Shown piece by piece: positions 1-6,384 of a stretch of DNA of 32,085 nucleotides. The stretch spans positions 9,394 through 41,478 of the IMG/VR virus record IMGVR_UViG_3300030098_001856; one strand, 5' to 3'. Made by a program: the position numbers and the translations under genes. Source of the DNA: a virus. Under the pieces are notes generated by a model. It was not told the origin of the DNA. It saw only the letters and a list, made by a program, of their open reading frames with translations, and made no database searches. Numbering within the stretch: position 1 is the stretch's first letter; each line of letters opens with the position of its first letter.

Positions 1-253
1 TCCCCTTTGAAACCAAGCCTAGATATTTGTCACAAACGCTGTGTTGCCTAGTGTTTAATTCTTTTTCTAGGAATAAAATATCAATGAGATGTTGGTCGTA
101 AACAATGGCACGACCACTATTACTGTTTTGATACTTAACAATTCCTACTAGGTGTTTATCATGCAATCGACTATTGCCGACATCATTTACATGAATCTTA
201 GATTTCCCAATCGAAATTGTCTTCGACTTCTTCTGCTTCACTATATCTACCAT
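1..253 (-). CDS. Partial unknown protein, runs off left edge
   Basis: An open frame of 84 codons without a stop runs from an ATG at 253 to the window edge, in a different frame from the primase-helicase. The first 56 bases overlap the end of that gene, so the true start may be a GTG at 241 or a later alternative codon. The visible product begins MVDIVKQKKSKTISIGKS and continues with a mixed alpha/beta composition (VGIVKYQ, AIVYDQHLIDILFL). I do not recognise the family. It is the next gene in the leftward replication module. An uninterrupted frame past the helicase stop supports coding, but the C-terminus is unseen and the long overlap is a caution. Confidence 0.45.
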   Translation of the reverse strand, partial: MVDIVKQKKSKTISIGKSKIHVNDVGNSRLHDKHLVGIVKYQNSNSGRAIVYDQHLIDILFLEKELNTRQHSVCDKYLGLVSKG

Positions 254-1979
254 TGACAGGGTTGAATGTTAATTTTGTCATCCCTGTTTTACTTTGCCAA
301 CCCCAACGTGCCTTCCAACAATGAACCTCAACACTATCCTCTCCTCTGTGAATTGTCAAACCCATGTCTGCTTTAGAAAACCAAGCATAACTTTTTGCAA
401 TATCTATTCCTGTGACGATGTTCTTCTTTCCATCCTTTTGAAAAGGCTTCGTTGGATGTGCCACAAAGAAGCAAACAATGTCATGCTGTTTGCAGAACAA
501 CTGAACTTTTGTGAGCATGTCACTGACCATATCAGTTTCTAATCCTTTGTGATTGGTATGAATAAAGTTAAAGGGGTCTATGACTAGAATTCTACAACCC
601 GTTCTCATTACTGCTGAACTTGCCTTCTCAAGGATAGACTCAATCGTAGGCATTCCACCATCCATGTAATCTTGAAAGAGGATGTGTTCTCTGATCCAGT
701 TTTCAGAGTAATCTTTTTCTTCTTGGCTCATCCTTTTGTTTACTCCTTCAAAGAAGGGTCTCCCTGTGAGGATTTGCGCAAGCTGAACCGAATGCAGTGA
801 AGGAGGTTTTTCGAAAGAGCAAAAGCATGTCTTCCATCCGTAATTTTTTCCAACATTAACTATTAACTGGTCTAAGAAACATGACTTACCCTCTCCCGCA
901 TGACCTGATACAACATAGAGCATACCAGTCTGAACTGTAAACAACTCATCAACAGAAGGAAATCCTGTGCTGACTCCACTCGGAACTCCCTGTTCATATA
1001 AAGACTGGAACTCATCTGTGTAGTGTTCAATATCATTGAGTCCATGAAGGGGTATAGGGGGTGCGTTTAGTATTGCATCCCTAACAGTTTCTTTGTTTGT
1101 GTTGAGCAACAAGTCATTTGCATCTTTGTTGCCTCTGTAATCAACTCTGTAGCATCTAGCTTTGTTTAGTCTTCTGCTTAATTCATCCGCTAGGACATCA
1201 CCTGATGTATCGGAATCGGTAGCCAGTATTACTCGACCCACGTTTTCAAACTTCTCTCTCTCCTCCCAAACGTATTTGAAACGACCATCCTCTGAAGGAT
1301 CAACTTTGGAATCTGAAATCTTTGAAGGCGCACCATTTGGAACTGAGTAAACCTGTATGTTTGCATAATCAGAAAAGCTTTCCAAAATAGCTAAACAATC
1401 CATCTCGCCTTCTGTTATTACTATCGTATCTGCAATCGTTTCTAAGCTGTCATTGTGAACTTGTCTGCCCCATAACTTAGTAGCGTTGTTCTCCCACCAA
1501 AAGTCTTTCGTTCCGTTGGCACTTCTGTATTTGACTGCTTCATACTTATCTGTCGAATCGGCTAGAGGGAAGGTAAAACCTATGACTGGTTTATTATTTT
1601 TCTCTAGCAGCACAGCTCCAGCTCTGTCTGCCGTTTCAATACTTATACCTCGATCATTCAACCATTGGACTGCCTTATCAGATGTGCCATTGGATTTAAT
1701 TTTTACTGGTTTCTTTGGCTTCGTGCCATTGGTTTTTTGATTCATTTGTATTACATTTCCTTTCGTTTGTATTAGCCCCTCGACCCCGCAATGATGACAA
1801 TAATAAATTATTTTCTCGCTATCAACACTAACACTGAGTGGCTTATCTCTACGATTTTTTTTGCGTGTGTGCTGACAACTAGGGCATGAAATTTTGTGTT
1901 GCCCTGTTCCCTTGCTGTTGATTTCTGCATAGATTGTTTGGTCAATACTCGACCTAAAATTTTCCTGTTGACTTAACAT
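198..1979 (-). CDS. T7 gp4-like bifunctional DNA primase-helicase
   Basis: This 593-residue protein should prime lagging-strand synthesis and unwind the fork during phage DNA replication. A zinc ribbon lies at the N-terminus (C32, C35, C61, C64). The TOPRIM primase core has E190/E192 in TEGEMD, D255 and D257 in ATDSD, and KDANDLLL at 285-292. The RecA-like DnaB helicase domain has the Walker A motif GHAGEGKS at 359-366, Walker B LVIDP ending near D468, and FFVAHPTKP around H508. The C-terminus is acidic with an aromatic (EEVEDNFDWEI), as in T7 gp4, whose tail contacts the polymerase. I chose the ATG at 1979 over an upstream start at 2087: it has an AGAGGA ribosome site 5-6 bases upstream, it puts the zinc ribbon at the usual distance, and the longer form would be translated through an operator-like repeat zone. 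Function is well supported; partners are inferred. Confidence 0.95.
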   Translation of the reverse strand: MLSQQENFRSSIDQTIYAEINSKGTGQHKISCPSCQHTRKKNRRDKPLSVSVDSEKIIYYCHHCGVEGLIQTKGNVIQMNQKTNGTKPKKPVKIKSNGTSDKAVQWLNDRGISIETADRAGAVLLEKNNKPVIGFTFPLADSTDKYEAVKYRSANGTKDFWWENNATKLWGRQVHNDSLETIADTIVITEGEMDCLAILESFSDYANIQVYSVPNGAPSKISDSKVDPSEDGRFKYVWEEREKFENVGRVILATDSDTSGDVLADELSRRLNKARCYRVDYRGNKDANDLLLNTNKETVRDAILNAPPIPLHGLNDIEHYTDEFQSLYEQGVPSGVSTGFPSVDELFTVQTGMLYVVSGHAGEGKSCFLDQLIVNVGKNYGWKTCFCSFEKPPSLHSVQLAQILTGRPFFEGVNKRMSQEEKDYSENWIREHILFQDYMDGGMPTIESILEKASSAVMRTGCRILVIDPFNFIHTNHKGLETDMVSDMLTKVQLFCKQHDIVCFFVAHPTKPFQKDGKKNIVTGIDIAKSYAWFSKADMGLTIHRGEDSVEVHCWKARWGWQSKTGMTKLTFNPVNGRYSEAEEVEDNFDWEI

Positions 1980-1991
1980 AGTTATCCTCTT

Positions 1992-2056
1992 AGTATGTAT
2001 ATACTTACTAGTAAGTGTATACTTATTATTATAAAAACTTAGTAAGTGTCTACTTA
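1992..2056. repeat. Three copies of a 16-bp operator-like repeat
   Basis: The consensus AGTAwGTrTmTACTTA occurs at 1992-2007, 2010-2025 and 2041-2056. The last two differ at one base and start 31 bp apart, close to three helical turns. The first differs from the second at two bases. Each copy is itself an imperfect palindrome, and 1997-2022 forms a larger near-perfect palindrome centred on ACTTACTAGTAAGT. The array sits just upstream of the primase-helicase start and brackets a TATAAT box. This looks like a protein-binding array (operators or iterons); no binding protein is identified. Confidence 0.7.
2028..2056 (-). promoter_or_regulatory. Possible promoter of the primase-helicase
   Basis: On the minus strand a perfect TATAAT -10 box lies at 2028-2033. 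The position 17 bases upstream (about 2051-2056) is TAAGTA, a poor -35 match. Transcription would start near 2021, inside the second copy of the 16-bp repeat, while the -35 region lies in the third copy. A factor bound to the repeats could therefore block or replace RNA polymerase contacts. The -35 match is weak, so this is tentative. Confidence 0.4.
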
Positions 2057-2061
2057 CTAAG
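2034..2061 (-). terminator. AT-rich hairpin with U-run after the small gene
   Basis: CTTAGTAAGT at 2038-2047 pairs perfectly with ACTTACTAAG at 2052-2061 around a four-base loop. On the minus-strand transcript the stem is followed at once by five U residues. It overlaps the stop codon of the 91-residue gene (2050-2052). The geometry is that of an intrinsic terminator, but the stem is AT-rich and coincides with the operator-like repeat, so it could equally be a binding site. Confidence 0.4.
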
Positions 2062-2325
2062 AACTCCCTCCACAAAAGATTTATCAATGAGTTTTGCTAT
2101 CTCATTGGATATCTTCTTCCGTGAAATTATTGGGTATTGAACAATGCTGTCTACGCTGTCTTTGATCTTATCGCTATCAATTTTATTTCTCTCGCATAAA
2201 GCAACAAAGTCTTTGGACTTGAAATATGTTAGTGCCTCTAGTGACCTATCTTGATCCTTACTTGCTATGTCTCTCACAGCTTGCTTGATTATAAGGCTAT
2301 CTATTTTCACTAAGTCTTTGTCCAT
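2050..2325 (-). CDS. Unknown 91-residue protein, first leftward gene
   Basis: A small, charged, mostly helical protein (DSLIIKQAVRDIASKDQDRS, later IISRKKISNEIAKLIDKSF). I do not recognise a family, and no helix-turn-helix or catalytic motif is evident. It starts at ATG 2325, only 6 bases from a TATTAT -10 box, so its message would have almost no leader. It is the first gene of the leftward module and is followed by a hairpin and the operator-like array before the primase-helicase. Its place beside a divergent promoter makes a regulatory role possible, but that is inference from position only. Confidence 0.75.
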   Translation of the reverse strand: MDKDLVKIDSLIIKQAVRDIASKDQDRSLEALTYFKSKDFVALCERNKIDSDKIKDSVDSIVQYPIISRKKISNEIAKLIDKSFVEGVLSK

Positions 2326-2331
2326 TCAAAA

Positions 2332-2360
2332 ATAATAGACCAACTGTTTGACATTTGCAA
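2332..2360 (-). promoter_or_regulatory. Leftward sigma70-like promoter, near-leaderless
   Basis: On the minus strand TTGCAA (2355-2360) is followed after exactly 17 bases by TATTAT (2332-2337). The -10 box matches consensus at five of six positions and the -35 at four of six. The expected start falls on or within a base or two of the ATG at 2325, which predicts a leaderless transcript for the 91-residue gene. The -35 lies inside the spacer of the rightward promoter, so the two should compete. Confidence 0.6.
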
Positions 2361-2376
2361 GACATAGATTTAACAT
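2348..2376 (+). promoter_or_regulatory. Rightward sigma70-like early promoter
   Basis: A perfect TTGACA (2348-2353) is followed after 17 bases by TAACAT (2371-2376, four of six matches). Transcription would start near 2383 and lead into the rightward recombination operon beginning at 2409. A perfect -35 and ideal spacing suggest recognition by host RNA polymerase without a phage factor, as expected for an early promoter. Confidence 0.65.
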
Positions 2377-2408
2377 AGCTTTGTCATAATAATCAAAGAG
2401 GTCACAAA

Positions 2409-2654
2409 TTGAATTACGAGATTGAGAAGAAAGTGCCTGTACCTCCACGAAGGGGTAAGCCACTCAAATATGATTTGCCTTTGGATAAAATGAAAGTAGA
2501 TGACCACATAAAGATTAATGTGCCAAAGGTTCAAATAAGGAAAGAAGCAAAGTTAATTAGAAACACAGTGCTTAGATTCAAATACAAAAACCCAAAGATG
2601 GATTTCACAGTCAGAGCCTTAGAGGATGGCATAGGCATATGGAGAATTAAATGA
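2409..2654 (+). CDS. Small conserved phage protein of unknown function
   Basis: An 81-residue protein starting with TTG. An AGAGG ribosome site at 2397-2401, 7 bases upstream, supports this start and no better ATG exists. It opens MNYEIEKKVPVPPRRGKP and then has a KYDLPLDKMKVDDHIKI segment. This N-terminal layout (basic-proline stretch, then a Lys-Tyr-Pro/Leu-Phe/Asp-x-Met-x-Val-x-Asp pattern) resembles small proteins at the head of early operons in other phages, whose role is unknown to me. It is the first rightward gene and overlaps the next by four bases (ATGA). Confidence 0.8.
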   Translation: MNYEIEKKVPVPPRRGKPLKYDLPLDKMKVDDHIKINVPKVQIRKEAKLIRNTVLRFKYKNPKMDFTVRALEDGIGIWRIK

Positions 2655-2851
2655 AAAAAATTAAACAAGAACAGCTAGTAGATTTATTGACTACACAAAA
2701 GGAACTAGAAAGGACTGTCAATGAAATCAAACAACACAAAGAAGAATTTTTAAAACAAATTATCATGTACGAAAAAAGACTTGACCATTTACAAGCGGGC
2801 TTGTCTGAAACAATCAGTGTAATACTTGAGACAAAGAATGAAATACACTAA
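2651..2851 (+). CDS. Small coiled-coil protein, unknown function
   Basis: A 66-residue protein that is almost entirely charged amphipathic helix: KELERTVNEIKQHKEEFLKQ and then RLDHLQAGLSETISVILETK. The leucine/isoleucine spacing suggests a short coiled coil and so an oligomer. It starts with an ATG overlapping the TGA of the preceding gene by four bases, implying translational coupling. No enzyme motif is visible. Its place directly before the nuclease gene makes a recombination accessory role possible but unproven. Confidence 0.75.
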   Translation: MKKIKQEQLVDLLTTQKELERTVNEIKQHKEEFLKQIIMYEKRLDHLQAGLSETISVILETKNEIH

Positions 2852-3725
2852 TCAGCATAACGTACCCGAAGAAATAATTAGGGCTGTTCATAACGACAGT
2901 TATACTCGTGGCAATTCTATTATTTCTGTCACTGGATTGTTGCAACCTCCTCAAATTAGATTACTCACAGAGAAGAACTATGAAGACATGACAGTAGATG
3001 TCTCTGACGAGATATGGAAGCTTCTAGGTCAAAGTGTTCACACGATATTAGAGCGAGCCAATGAGGACAACGAGGACACGATTACAGAGCAGAGGATGTA
3101 TGCCAGTATCAAAGGGTGGAAGATAAGCGGTCAGACAGACAGCATTTCAGTCTCAGAGGGCATTCTAAAAGACTATAAGGTTACTTCCGCATGGAGCATT
3201 GTTTCTGCACTCACAGATGGCAAGCCTGAATGGGAGCAACAACTTAACTGTTATGCTTGGCTCAATAGAATGGAGCGTGGTGTGCATGTTAAAGGATTAA
3301 ATGTGATTGCTATCGCTAGAGACTGGAGCAAGTTTCAATATCAAAGAAGCGGTGGCAACTATCCAATATCACCAGTCTCAGTTATACCTATACCCCTTTG
3401 GGATAAAGAGAAACAAGAAGCCTTCATTGAGGAGAGGGTGGACTTACATCAAAAGTCTGAAGCAGAATTCTTAATCAATAAAGTCTTGCCTCCATGCAGT
3501 GATGCTGAGAGGTGGAAGAAGGGCGACACATACAGAGTTATGAAGAAAGGAAGGAAGTCAGCAGTAAGGGTGTTGCACTCACAGGAAGAAGCAGACGAGT
3601 ATCTAGAAAAACAAAAGGATACCAAAGGTTTAAGTGTTGAAATTGCTAAAGGTGTTTCAACTAGGTGTGAAAGCTATTGCGGTGTTTCACAGTTTTGTAA
3701 TCAATTTAAGGAGGAAGAAGGGTGA
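2838..3725 (+). CDS. Cas4/RecB-like PD-(D/E)XK exonuclease with Fe-S cysteines
   Basis: A 295-residue nuclease likely to resect DNA ends for the annealing protein encoded two genes downstream. The PD-(D/E)XK signature is visible in order: H68 in GQSVHTILER, D101 in SGQTDS, D112-x-K114 in LKDYKVTS, and the QLNCYAWL motif at 135-142. Four cysteines, C220, C277, C281 and C287 (one, then Cx3Cx5C at the C-terminus), match the arrangement that holds a 4Fe-4S cluster in Cas4 and AddB. An insert rich in basic residues (YRVMKKGRKSAVRV) separates the first cysteine from the rest. I chose ATG 2838 over a TTG at 2826 because ATG is the better codon and nothing conserved is lost. It overlaps the preceding gene by 14 bases. 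The nuclease fold is confident; the cluster and polarity are inferred. Confidence 0.88.
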   Translation: MKYTNQHNVPEEIIRAVHNDSYTRGNSIISVTGLLQPPQIRLLTEKNYEDMTVDVSDEIWKLLGQSVHTILERANEDNEDTITEQRMYASIKGWKISGQTDSISVSEGILKDYKVTSAWSIVSALTDGKPEWEQQLNCYAWLNRMERGVHVKGLNVIAIARDWSKFQYQRSGGNYPISPVSVIPIPLWDKEKQEAFIEERVDLHQKSEAEFLINKVLPPCSDAERWKKGDTYRVMKKGRKSAVRVLHSQEEADEYLEKQKDTKGLSVEIAKGVSTRCESYCGVSQFCNQFKEEEG

Positions 3726-3916
3726 AGTTTGTCGTTAGAACATATGCAACATGCGAATATGCCTATGAAGTAGAGGCTGATAGTTTGGGTGAGGCAGAGG
3801 ATAGATATTACGAAGGTTATGCGAAGGAACTCAATGGTGGAAACCCATTAGACATAAAGAATGAGCAAATAGATTTTATAAACAAAGTAAAAAATATGGA
3901 GAAAACAAATGGATGA
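3722..3916 (+). CDS. Small unknown protein between exonuclease and SSAP
   Basis: A 64-residue protein starting at GTG 3722, which overlaps the TGA of the exonuclease gene by four bases; a GGAGGAAGAAGG ribosome site precedes it. It begins MKFVVRTYATCEYAYEVEAD with a beta-strand-like start and then an AEDRYYEGYAKEL helix, a pattern like that of small phage proteins of the form 'strand, EV-A-SxxEAxxxY'. I cannot assign a function. Its end overlaps the annealing protein gene by 8 bases, so it is locked into the recombination cassette. Confidence 0.75.
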   Translation: MKFVVRTYATCEYAYEVEADSLGEAEDRYYEGYAKELNGGNPLDIKNEQIDFINKVKNMEKTNG

Positions 3917-4619
3917 ACTAGAATTCAAAGATATATGGGAGACACTCTACAACTTAGATGTATCCAAACATACAGAGGAGAAGATGAACTTAACTTATCT
4001 CTCTTGGAGCAGAGCATGGATGTTGTTGATGAGCGAGTATCCTCAAGCAACCTACACCTTTGTTGATTTTGAGGGTGTTCCATACAGGACTTTACCCGAT
4101 GGAACTACTGAGGTAGCGACACAGATAAAGATAGATAGCCACGTTAGAAGCATGATACTTCCAATAATGGACTATAAGAATAATGCTGTAGTCAATCCAA
4201 ATGCTAGGCAAGTAAACGATAATAGAATGAGATGCCTTGTTAAAAACTTAGCCATGTTTGGCTTAGGCATGAAGGTGTTTACACAGTTTGACGATCACCT
4301 CCCCGATGAGGAGAAAGATGAACAGCCTAAAGCAAAGAAGCAACCAAAGAAAGAAGAACCCAAAGAAGTATCAAAGCCTGAACCAAAGGCAGATGATACG
4401 AAGACCGAAGAATGGGCTGATGCTTTCATAGAGGCAACTGAGAAAACAATGACTTTGAATCAGTCAAAAGAGGAACTGCGATCTTTTATGAAAGCAAATG
4501 CACAAGGCTTCTCTGACTTAAAGATATTTTTCCCTGAGCGTAGGGATAAATTAAACGATGCTATCAGCAAATATGCAGATACATTACCTGAAAAAACCAT
4601 TAGCCAAACGGAGGAATAA
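3909..4619 (+). CDS. DUF1071/Sak3-type single-strand annealing protein
   Basis: A 236-residue protein expected to anneal complementary single strands in phage recombination, working with the exonuclease. The N-terminal half carries the family's hallmarks: HTEEKMNLTYLSWSRAWMLL (21-40), YPQATYTF, EVATQIKI, MILPIMDYKNNAV and MRCLVKNLAMFGLG (107-120). A lysine/proline/glutamate-rich linker (about 135-170) follows, then a helical C-terminal segment (WADAFIEATEKTM onward) that resembles small C-terminal helical domains in other phage annealing proteins. Length and order fit the family. The linker may separate the annealing ring from a partner-binding end. The next gene, an SSB-like protein, follows after 2 bases. 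Confidence 0.9.
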   Translation: MDELEFKDIWETLYNLDVSKHTEEKMNLTYLSWSRAWMLLMSEYPQATYTFVDFEGVPYRTLPDGTTEVATQIKIDSHVRSMILPIMDYKNNAVVNPNARQVNDNRMRCLVKNLAMFGLGMKVFTQFDDHLPDEEKDEQPKAKKQPKKEEPKEVSKPEPKADDTKTEEWADAFIEATEKTMTLNQSKEELRSFMKANAQGFSDLKIFFPERRDKLNDAISKYADTLPEKTISQTEE

Positions 4620-4621
4620 CA

Positions 4622-4921
4622 ATGGCATATGACGATAAACTACAATCTGATGGACAGATTTACACAAACAACTATAAAGCAAACGACAAACAGCCTGATT
4701 GGACTGGAAAGGTCACTCTCACAAAGGAATTGTTGAAATCCTTAGTGGGGCGACTAAGAGAAAAGAAGGCTGAAGACGTTGAAGTAAGGGTGGCTCTATG
4801 GAATAGAGTCTCTAAGAATGGCAATGAGTATAAGTATGCAAGACTTGATTTACCTCAAGAGCAGAAGAAACCTGAGCCTGAGCCTGAGCCTGATTTCAAT
4901 GATGATGATATACCTTTTTAA
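4622..4921 (+). CDS. SSB-like protein with DDDIPF C-terminal tail
   Basis: A 99-residue protein with a strong GGAGGA ribosome site. Residues 25-77 (PDWTGKVTLTKELLKSL, then VEVRVALWNRVSKNGNEYKY) suggest a small beta-rich domain. A Lys-Pro-Glu repeat linker (81-90) and an acidic tip DFNDDDIPF follow. That tip is the signature of bacterial single-stranded DNA-binding proteins, which use it to recruit repair and replication partners. The body is shorter than a standard OB-fold SSB (about 110 residues before the tail), so it could be a reduced SSB or a different protein that borrowed the tail. Position directly after the annealing protein supports a single-strand DNA role. Confidence 0.75.
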   Translation: MAYDDKLQSDGQIYTNNYKANDKQPDWTGKVTLTKELLKSLVGRLREKKAEDVEVRVALWNRVSKNGNEYKYARLDLPQEQKKPEPEPEPDFNDDDIPF

Positions 4922-4940
4922 ATCATCCCCCCAAATGATG

Positions 4941-4980
4941 AAGACTCTTTTGTGGTTTAAGTCTTAAAAGCGAAACCACA
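4941..4980 (+). promoter_or_regulatory. Intergenic RNA with alternative hairpins
   Basis: Two inverted repeats interlock in the gap 4922-5003. AAGACT (4941-4946) can pair with AGTCTT (4960-4965), and TGTGGTTT (4951-4958) can pair with AAACCACA (4973-4980). The first pairing traps one arm of the second inside its loop, so the two stems interfere. The gap also holds ATCAT/ATGAT around a C6 run (4923-4939) and a GAGGGG just before the next gene that could pair with the C run. No U-run follows. It may tune expression of the downstream small genes. Confidence 0.45.
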
Positions 4981-5003
4981 TATATAAACAATGAGGGGTA
5001 AAA

Positions 5004-5177
5004 ATGTCACCATTAGAGGTTTTTGAATACGATAAAGAGAAGTCTTACGACTATAATTATGCACAATGGAAGCTGATGTCAGATGATGAAAGAATTCATT
5101 TAGGGCAAAAGCCATACACAGAAGATATGGCAAAACAGATTTTCCACAAAATACATTATTTGAAGTACAGAAAATAA
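5004..5177 (+). CDS. 57-residue unknown protein
   Basis: ATG 5004 opens a 57-codon frame ending TAA at 5177, preceded by a GAGGGG ribosome site. The product begins MSPLEVFEYDKEKSYDYNYA and ends FHKIHYLKYRK. It is rich in Tyr, Lys and Asp/Glu with no hydrophobic segment. I do not recognise it. Same strand, fitting spacing and a clear ribosome site support a real gene. It stands alone between the structured gap (4922-5003) and a 12-bp repeat at 5178. Confidence 0.6.
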   Translation: MSPLEVFEYDKEKSYDYNYAQWKLMSDDERIHLGQKPYTEDMAKQIFHKIHYLKYRK

Positions 5178-5203
5178 TTTACCAGTCTAAAAAAAAATAT
5201 TTA
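5178..5203 (+). promoter_or_regulatory. TTTACCAGTCTA repeat, copy 1
   Basis: TTTACCAGTCTA at 5178-5189 is repeated exactly at 6759-6770. In both places it lies in one of the few non-coding gaps of the rightward operon and is followed by ATATTTA (here at 5197-5203, after an A-run). Sharing between two gaps upstream of same-strand genes suggests a promoter or binding site, perhaps for a phage-encoded factor. No match to a standard sigma70 promoter is obvious. Confidence 0.4.
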
Positions 5204-5230
5204 ACAAACAAAGCAAATGCGGGAGAACCC

Positions 5231-5458
5231 ATGATTAATTACGAAGGATACAAACAAATACTAGGAAACGTAAAACAGATGATACAAGCAGAACCATTAA
5301 CAGAAATGGAGAAAGACAGCTTGATATCAAAGATCAATAACTTTGAAGATGAAATAGATGAGATGATTTCAGGAAGAATTGCAGAACTAGAAATGTATGT
5401 AGAGCAACTAGAAAGTAGGGTTGCCAATAGTGAGAACACCAGTATAAGGCTACCATGA
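5231..5458 (+). CDS. Small helical protein, unknown function
   Basis: A 75-residue protein with a GGGAGA ribosome site just before ATG 5231. It starts MINYEGYKQILGNVKQMIQA and has long charged helices (EMEKDSLISKINNFEDEIDE, then ELEMYVEQLESRVANSE) with heptad-like spacing, so it is probably a coiled coil. No motif gives a function. Its stop overlaps the start of the DUF3310 gene by four bases. Confidence 0.7.
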   Translation: MINYEGYKQILGNVKQMIQAEPLTEMEKDSLISKINNFEDEIDEMISGRIAELEMYVEQLESRVANSENTSIRLP

Positions 5459-5691
5459 CTAAGATATGGAGAAAAAAAGAGTGGGAAGAATCTGAGAAGA
5501 TTAGCCCCTCTTATTACAAGAAGGGGATAGAGGTCACTGACTTTATAATCTCTAATGATCTCGGTTGGTGCGAAGGGAACATCGTTAAATATGTTCTTAG
5601 GCACAAAACAAAACACAAAGAGAATCCCAAACAAGATTTAATGAAAGCGAAGTGGTATTTGGAAAAACTAATTGAAAATTCAAAGACATAA
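5455..5691 (+). CDS. DUF3310 family protein (T7 gp1.7-related fold)
   Basis: A 78-residue protein with the DUF3310 pattern: SPSYYKKGIEVTDFIISNDL, then GNIVKYVLRHKTK, then DLMKAKWYLEKLI. The family occurs across many phages, and part of the larger T7 gp1.7 nucleotide kinase belongs to it. The isolated short domain here has no known enzymatic activity. It starts at an ATG overlapping the previous stop (ATGA) and belongs to the early operon. Family membership is confident; a role in nucleotide metabolism is only suggested by the T7 relative. Confidence 0.85.
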   Translation: MTKIWRKKEWEESEKISPSYYKKGIEVTDFIISNDLGWCEGNIVKYVLRHKTKHKENPKQDLMKAKWYLEKLIENSKT

Positions 5692-5760
5692 TGAGCCGAG
5701 AAGAAAAATGTTTGCGTGTTGTTGGAACGGCTCATGTGTGGGTTGGGGGGAATAATCCCC
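5692..5760 (+). promoter_or_regulatory. Two inverted repeats in gap before membrane gene
   Basis: TGAGCCG (5692-5698) directly after the DUF3310 stop pairs with CGGCTCA (5728-5734) across a 29-base loop. A tight second hairpin GGGGA-ATAA-TCCCC lies at 5747-5760. No U-run follows, so neither is a standard terminator. They may stabilise RNA ends or set the level of downstream translation. Confidence 0.4.
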
Positions 5761-5782
5761 TCAGCTTAATTAGGAGAAAGAA

Positions 5783-6028
5783 ATGAAAGCGTTAGGTTTA
5801 TTTATATTTTTACTAGGAATGTTTGTATTCACAAGCGGTTGGGTGCTTTTAGATTTGGCATCTATGCCATTGAAGAATGATCTTTATTCAATAGATATAT
5901 TGGGATTCTTTAACAATATGTTTTCCTCTGATCCAACTGTCGCAAGCTTCCAGTCATTCATGTCTTTACTGTTTATTATTATGGGATGCTTGATCTGTTA
6001 TAGCGGTAGCATTTTAATCAAATATTAA
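5783..6028 (+). CDS. Small membrane protein, two transmembrane helices
   Basis: An 81-residue protein with a good ribosome site (AGGAGAAAGAA then ATG). Two hydrophobic segments stand out: residues 3-25 (ALGLFIFLLGMFVFTSGWVL) and 60-80 (SLLFIIMGCLICYSGSILI), joined by a polar loop with LDLASMPLKNDLYSID. It would sit in the inner membrane. It is expressed with recombination genes rather than the lysis cassette, so early host takeover or exclusion is as likely as lysis. I do not recognise a family. Confidence 0.75.
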   Translation: MKALGLFIFLLGMFVFTSGWVLLDLASMPLKNDLYSIDILGFFNNMFSSDPTVASFQSFMSLLFIIMGCLICYSGSILIKY

Positions 6029-6045
6029 AGCAAGGAGGTATAACA

Positions 6046-6384
6046 ATGGTTGAGATTGAAGAATCATGGATGCAAAAGATTAGAGACATTGCACCTGTCA
6101 TAGAGAAAACCGAGTATGAAGTCTTTAAATGTGAGGCAGAGGTTAAGAAGCTTCATGCGACATTAAAGATGCAAGCATTATCAGATGGCATGAAAACATC
6201 TTCTGCTCAGGAAACTTGGGCTGAATCACAGCAAGAACTATATCTAGCAAGACTAAAGGTTGGTGTTGCTAAGGGTACACTCTCTGCTTTAAAGATTAAT
6301 TTAAAGTCATTAGAGATTGGATTCGAGGAATGGAGAACGAAAATGGTTAATGCTAGAGAGGAAAGAAAAAGATATGGGGCTTAA
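6046..6384 (+). CDS. Helical coiled-coil protein of unknown function
   Basis: A 112-residue protein preceded by a perfect AAGGAGGT ribosome site. It is nearly all helical and charged (WMQKIRDIAPVIEKTEYEVF, then KCEAEVKKLHATLKMQALSD, later LYLARLKVGVAKGTLSALK), suggesting a coiled-coil bundle. No catalytic motif is seen. Its last 11 bases overlap the start of the Ref-like nuclease gene, so the two are probably translated in a coupled way. Confidence 0.75.
   Translation: MVEIEESWMQKIRDIAPVIEKTEYEVFKCEAEVKKLHATLKMQALSDGMKTSSAQETWAESQQELYLARLKVGVAKGTLSALKINLKSLEIGFEEWRTKMVNAREERKRYGA

Noticed and set aside
1980-2087. N-terminal extension of the primase-helicase to a start at 2087
   Set aside because: It would run through the operator-like repeats and the end of the upstream gene. 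ATG 1979 has a good ribosome site and gives the normal distance to the zinc ribbon.
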